A stretch of DNA of 9,895 nt from Oscillospiraceae bacterium (GTDB lineage: Bacteria > Bacillota > Clostridia > Oscillospirales > Ruminococcaceae), in contig JAFSHJ010000305.1 of assembly GCA_017440425.1 (NCBI GenBank), positions 1 to 9,895 of the forward strand, read 5' to 3'. The notes beneath the pieces were generated by a model, which saw only the letters and a list, made by a program, of their open reading frames with translations, searched no databases and was not told where the DNA came from. Below are positions 6,445 to 9,895 of this stretch, in pieces (within the stretch, counting starts at the first letter, position 1; every line of letters begins with the position of its first letter). Both the position numbers and the translations under genes were made by a program.

Positions 6445-7203
6445 ATGACGACCGAGGAAAGACGTGCGAATATTGAAGCGTTGATCAAAGAGAAAAAAGA
6501 GTTGGATGTCAACTTTATCAAGGATCGTTTTGGAATTTCCAGCGTGACCGTGCGCAACGATCTTATGTTTCTCGAGCGCAAAGGCGTGGTGAAAAGACTT
6601 TTCGGAAAGGCTGTTCTGCGTGACGACAGAATTCCCGGCGGTTTCGATTTCCAGCACGTTGACAACCTTGATGTAAAAGAGAAGATAGGCAAGCTGGCAG
6701 CCACCCTCATTGAGGAAAACGATTCCGTTATGTTCTACACCGGCACCACAACAATGCAGGTGGCACGCAATCTGGATGACAAAATGAACCTCATTGCCGT
6801 CACAAACTCCATCTATATCGCCCACGAGCTTAGAAGATTTGCCAACGCAAAGCTGGTGCTCATCGGCGGCAACATCAGCATGGATACCGGCGCAACCTAC
6901 GGTGTGCAGGCAATAAACCAGCTGGAGCACTATAATATAGATAAGCTGTTCCTCTCGGTTGACGGAATAGATGCCGACGGCGGCATAACCAACAACTATC
7001 CCTACGAGGCAGACATCAACTTTGCCCTCATCAAAATGGCAAAGAAGATAATCGTCATTGCCGACCACACCAAAATCGGCAAGACCCACTTCATCCACAT
7101 GGGCAACATCGACGATGTGGATATCCTTGTTACCGACAGCAAAGCTCCTGCGGATAAAATTGAAGCCATCCGCAAAAAGGGCGTAACGGTATATCAGGTT
7201 TAA
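6445..7203 (+). CDS. DeoR-family sugar-metabolism transcriptional regulator
   Basis: A 252-residue protein of the usual DeoR length. The N-terminal winged HTH covers about 1-58, with VNFIKDRFGISSVTVRNDLMFLERKGVVKR at 22-51 as the family recognition signature; the common GGA after it is replaced by FGKAV. The C-terminal effector domain (DeoRC, ribose-5-phosphate-isomerase-like fold) shows YTGTTT (98-103) as the phosphate-binding loop, VTNS (119-122), LIGGN (139-143), DKLFLSVDGID (166-176) and IADHTKIGK (205-213). Members normally repress sugar catabolic genes and are released by a phosphorylated sugar. The ATG at 6445 is preferred because AAAGGA (6431-6436) lies 8 nt upstream and family proteins start here; an in-frame ATG at 6373 would add 24 atypical residues. 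It is monocistronic, between two terminators. Its targets may include the hydrolase downstream, but no operator can be assigned. Confidence 0.93.
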   Translation: MTTEERRANIEALIKEKKELDVNFIKDRFGISSVTVRNDLMFLERKGVVKRLFGKAVLRDDRIPGGFDFQHVDNLDVKEKIGKLAATLIEENDSVMFYTGTTTMQVARNLDDKMNLIAVTNSIYIAHELRRFANAKLVLIGGNISMDTGATYGVQAINQLEHYNIDKLFLSVDGIDADGGITNNYPYEADINFALIKMAKKIIVIADHTKIGKTHFIHMGNIDDVDILVTDSKAPADKIEAIRKKGVTVYQV

Positions 7204-7220
7204 GTTGTATATTATTGAAT

Positions 7221-7257
7221 GCGGCAGGTGCCCGTTTTGGCGGGACCTGCCGCTTTT
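7221..7257 (+). terminator. Rho-independent terminator after the DeoR-family gene
   Basis: A perfect 9-bp stem, GCGGCAGGT (7221-7229) with ACCTGCCGC (7245-7253), continued by CCCG/CGGG (7231-7234 with 7241-7244) across one bulged G, then TTTT. It is a strong stem with a short T tract. Confidence 0.85.
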
Positions 7258-7334
7258 GTGTTTATGGGAGAAAATAAGGGGAAAATACACAAAAAAAGCG
7301 GGGTAATTTCAGCTTTAAAAAGAGCGGAAATATA

Positions 7335-7363
7335 TTGACAATCGGCTGCTAAAAAGTTATTAT
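7335..7363 (+). promoter_or_regulatory. Promoter of the large glycoside hydrolase gene
   Basis: A perfect TTGACA (7335-7340), 17-bp spacer and TATTAT (7358-7363); predicted start near 7370. The 18-bp AraC-type box is not present upstream. The DNA between the preceding terminator and this promoter (7258-7334) is A-rich, and apart from an 8-bp inverted repeat (7254-7261 with 7287-7294) nothing else is visible. Confidence 0.75.
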
Positions 7364-7377
7364 AGCGGTAAAGAAGA

Positions 7378-7418
7378 CCCGAAACAACATTTTAACCTGA
7401 CCACCGTTTCCGGGAGGG
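7378..7418 (+). promoter_or_regulatory. Leader hairpin overlapping the hydrolase ribosome binding site
   Basis: CCCGAAAC (7378-7385) is complementary to GTTTC-CGGG (7406-7414) with one bulged C. The right arm includes the first three bases of the Shine-Dalgarno GGGAGG (7412-7417), which lies 9 nt before the ATG at 7427. Pairing would partly hide the ribosome binding site. The loop is about 20 nt. No known riboswitch class is recognised. Confidence 0.35.
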
Positions 7419-7426
7419 AAATTTTT

Positions 7427-9895
7427 ATGGGAAATATTCGCTATATATTCAGGAAAGACGGAGATTGCGAGCGCCCCTGCGTTTTGTGGGCGTGGTTGGA
7501 CAGACTGCAAGCAGAGGATATTGTCTACCAGATGCACAAGTTCAAGGAGGCGGGCATCGAGGAGGTTTACATCGAGCCGGTCTGGATGATCGAGGTGGAC
7601 GACTACCTCTCCGATTTCTTTATGGATATGATAAAGCTTGCCGCCGACACCGCCGAAGAGCTTGGAATGAAATATTCCATCTACGACGATTTCGATTGGC
7701 CCTCCGGCAACTGCGCAGGCAAGGTGCTGGAGAAATATCCCTTCACCAGAATGACATATTTAAAGTGGTTCCGCAAGGATGCCCAGGCAGGCGAGCCGCT
7801 GGAGATATTATTCAAAGGCGAGCTGCTGGCTGTCAAGGCGGAATACACCGACAAAATGAAAAAACGCGAGGATATTACCGATAAGGTCTCGGTGGAGAGC
7901 TTTGCCGGCGGAGAATACGGCAGAGTTATCTGGAAAAACAAAAACTGCTGTGCCGTAAAGGTGTGGGCCTTCTGCAAGGTCTATGCGGAGAACATCGGCG
8001 CCACAAAGTGGAGCACCTTCACCAACAACACCAGAGGCTTCACCGATTCCATGAACAAAGAGGCGATGCGCCTCTACATTGAGATGAACCACGAGGTCTA
8101 CCGCAAAAAGCTGGGAGACAAATTCGGCAAGAGCATCACCCGTGCCTTCAGCGACGAAACCCCTCTGGGCGATTTTATAGATATGGATCTCAACATGATG
8201 CCCTATTCCATCGTCTTTGAGGAGGAGTTCCAAAAAGAGCACGGTTATGCCGTGAGAGATAACTTCATCGCCCTCACCCGGGTTTCGGAAAGAGACGAAG
8301 ACATAAAGGTGCGGTACGATTACAACACCACCTGCACAAGGCTGTTCAGGGAGGCGTTTATCGATCAGGTATCGGGCTGGCTGCACAGATACGGTCTTGA
8401 GTGGACGGGTCATCTCAGCGGCAGCAGCAATCTCTATATGCATTCCATCCAGCAGGGAGATTACTATGTGGCAAACTCCGGCTTCGATATCCCCGGAATG
8501 GACAGCATTCTCTCCCACAAAAACGTGAATGCGGATGACTTTGGCGCCAATGCAAAAATCCTTGCATCTCTTGCAAAGTTTGCAGGCAAGGACCGCACCA
8601 TCTGCGAGACCTTCTCCGGCAGCGGCTGGGAGATGAACATGGAGGATGCCAAGCGCATCATCAACAACATAATGCTCCGCGGCATTACATATATAATGTA
8701 TAACTCCGCCAGCTATTCCCTCAGCGAGGGGCGCAAGGCTTTCCCCATCGGCTATATGCCCACCTTCGGCTTCAACAATCCCGTCTTCCGCCACTACGGC
8801 AAGCTGACGGATTACACCGCCATCCGCTCCTCTCTTTTGGTGCAGACCAAACCCTGCGGCAATGCGCTGATAATGCTTCCGCAGATAGATGCGTGGCTGC
8901 ATCCCGATATAAGCTCCCGACATTCCGCAAACGGAATAATGGATCTCTGCTGGTTCAGCTGCACGCTGGCGCTGCAGAAAAAGAGCGTGGATCACGATAT
9001 CTTCTTTGAAGCCATCACCGATGAGCTGAAAATTGAAAACGGCAAAGCAAACGTCAAGGGCTACAGCTACGATACCGTCGTGGTGCCCTGTATGAGATAT
9101 TCCAAGCAGGCAACGCTGGACAAGCTGGAGGAATTTGCAAAGCAGGGCGGCAGACTTGTGTTTGTGGAGAAATTCCCCTTCAGCGCTGCCGACACCGCCA
9201 AAAAATATGATTTCCCCGCAATTTGCGGACTCTCCGAAGAGGGCAGAAGCTTCTTTGCTCAAAAGGGCGGATATGCTGTCCACACAGAGGGCAACGTGAT
9301 GCTCATTCGCCTGCAGGAGAGAAAGTTCTATGTTACCGAACAGTTCCGCAGCGATATCAGCAGCTTTGTTAAGTGCGGCAGCGCAGAAAATGCCGTGGAA
9401 TGTGATGAAATTCCCGATGGTGTTTACATTGCCCGCCGTGCCGCCAAGGGCCTTTACTGCGCACTTATCTTAAACAACACAAGCGAGACAAAAAAGGTCA
9501 CACTTCGCATAAACAGCAGCGACGATATCTGCCTGCTGGAGGGAGAAACCGTGAGAGAATGCACCGCCAAAGGCGGAAGATTCACGCTGGAGCTCCCGCC
9601 CCACGAAATGCCCATCGTCATGCTCAAAGCAAAGGGCGTGGAGCTTGAAGCACCCAAGGCAGAAGCAAAAGAAAAGCCCTGCGGCAAAGAGCACACAGTC
9701 CAATTTGACAGCGAATGGCACTTCACAACCATTGAAAACAATATGCTGCCATTGAGGATAAGATATCTCACAAAGTCAGAGCCCTGCAAAAAGCTTTCCG
9801 CAGAGCTTCTTAAGCAGGCAGAGACCGCAAACGCACCCTTTGCCTGCCACGAATTCCCTGCAGGTCAGGGGCTGGAGTTCGGGGACGGCTATGCC
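7427..9895 (+). CDS. Large GH106/GH2-like glycoside hydrolase (partial, 3' end outside window)
   Basis: The first 823 codons of an open frame that runs off the right edge. The N-terminal barrel matches a group of mostly uncharacterised proteins annotated as glycosyl hydrolase, related to GH106 and GH2-fold enzymes. Landmarks are WAWLDRL (21-27), KFKEAGIEEVYIEPVW (38-53), IYDDFDWPSG (85-94, equivalent to the family IYDE..WPSG), FSDE (241-244), WTGHLSG (326-332) and ETFSGSGW (394-401). Glu244 and Glu394 are the best candidates for catalytic acids by their place in conserved motifs; this is inference. Residues about 545-585 (YDTVVVPCMRYSKQATLDKL and GGRLVFVE) look like a glutamine-amidotransferase-like domain, and beta-sandwich segments follow from about 645. 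There is no signal peptide, so it is probably cytosolic. It has its own promoter and a GGGAGG site 9 nt upstream of the ATG. It probably continues for several hundred residues. Substrate unknown; rhamnosidase or galactosidase activity would be a guess. Confidence 0.85.
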   Translation, partial: MGNIRYIFRKDGDCERPCVLWAWLDRLQAEDIVYQMHKFKEAGIEEVYIEPVWMIEVDDYLSDFFMDMIKLAADTAEELGMKYSIYDDFDWPSGNCAGKVLEKYPFTRMTYLKWFRKDAQAGEPLEILFKGELLAVKAEYTDKMKKREDITDKVSVESFAGGEYGRVIWKNKNCCAVKVWAFCKVYAENIGATKWSTFTNNTRGFTDSMNKEAMRLYIEMNHEVYRKKLGDKFGKSITRAFSDETPLGDFIDMDLNMMPYSIVFEEEFQKEHGYAVRDNFIALTRVSERDEDIKVRYDYNTTCTRLFREAFIDQVSGWLHRYGLEWTGHLSGSSNLYMHSIQQGDYYVANSGFDIPGMDSILSHKNVNADDFGANAKILASLAKFAGKDRTICETFSGSGWEMNMEDAKRIINNIMLRGITYIMYNSASYSLSEGRKAFPIGYMPTFGFNNPVFRHYGKLTDYTAIRSSLLVQTKPCGNALIMLPQIDAWLHPDISSRHSANGIMDLCWFSCTLALQKKSVDHDIFFEAITDELKIENGKANVKGYSYDTVVVPCMRYSKQATLDKLEEFAKQGGRLVFVEKFPFSAADTAKKYDFPAICGLSEEGRSFFAQKGGYAVHTEGNVMLIRLQERKFYVTEQFRSDISSFVKCGSAENAVECDEIPDGVYIARRAAKGLYCALILNNTSETKKVTLRINSSDDICLLEGETVRECTAKGGRFTLELPPHEMPIVMLKAKGVELEAPKAEAKEKPCGKEHTVQFDSEWHFTTIENNMLPLRIRYLTKSEPCKKLSAELLKQAETANAPFACHEFPAGQGLEFGDGYA

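Noticed and set aside
7808..9283. Minus-strand 491-codon open frame
   Set aside because: It is a shadow of the large hydrolase, which has family motifs, a ribosome binding site and a promoter on the plus strand.

Overview
This window looks like a chromosomal carbohydrate or glycoside catabolism locus from a low-to-mid GC Firmicute, most likely a gut Clostridia (Oscillospirales or Christensenellales-like). The reasons are strong purine-rich ribosome binding sites (GGGAGG, GGGAGGAG, GAAAGGA), SigA-type TTGACA/TATAAT promoters, AT-rich intergenic DNA, compact rho-independent terminators, and the protein families present. The taxonomic call is inference. No RNA genes, mobile elements or CRISPR arrays were seen.

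Layout: (1) 1-1140, minus strand, the first 380 codons of an old yellow enzyme (OYE) family NADH:flavin oxidoreductase, cut by the left edge. (2) 1141-1270, a divergent regulatory region. (3) 1271-2089, plus strand, an AraC-family regulator with an N-terminal cupin. (4) 2142-4061 and 4223-6157, two tandem paralogous DUF4838-like glycosidase-type proteins that align without gaps at about 70% identity by hand count. (5) 6445-7203, a DeoR-family repressor. (6) 7427-9895, the first 823 codons of a large uncharacterised GH106/GH2-like glycoside hydrolase, cut by the right edge. None of the five enzymes or regulators whose N-terminus is visible, nor the partial hydrolase, shows a signal peptide, so the pathway appears to be cytosolic.

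Nearly every gene has its own promoter. Terminators follow the first DUF4838 gene, the second DUF4838 gene and the deoR-like gene, so the locus is a series of separately controlled units rather than one operon. The clearest regulatory signal is an 18-bp box that occurs twice with 17/18 identity, upstream of the OYE gene and of the second DUF4838 gene. It has the same orientation relative to each gene and lies exactly 17 bp from the proposed -35 hexamer in both cases. The first copy also overlaps the araC -35. This fits an AraC-type activator that switches on the reductase and one DUF4838 paralog while limiting its own synthesis.

Working model (inference): imported glycosides or oligosaccharides are cut by the DUF4838 proteins and the large hydrolase, and the OYE-type enzyme reduces an unsaturated product or aglycone. 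AraC and DeoR sense the substrate and a downstream sugar phosphate respectively. The substrate cannot be read from the sequence.
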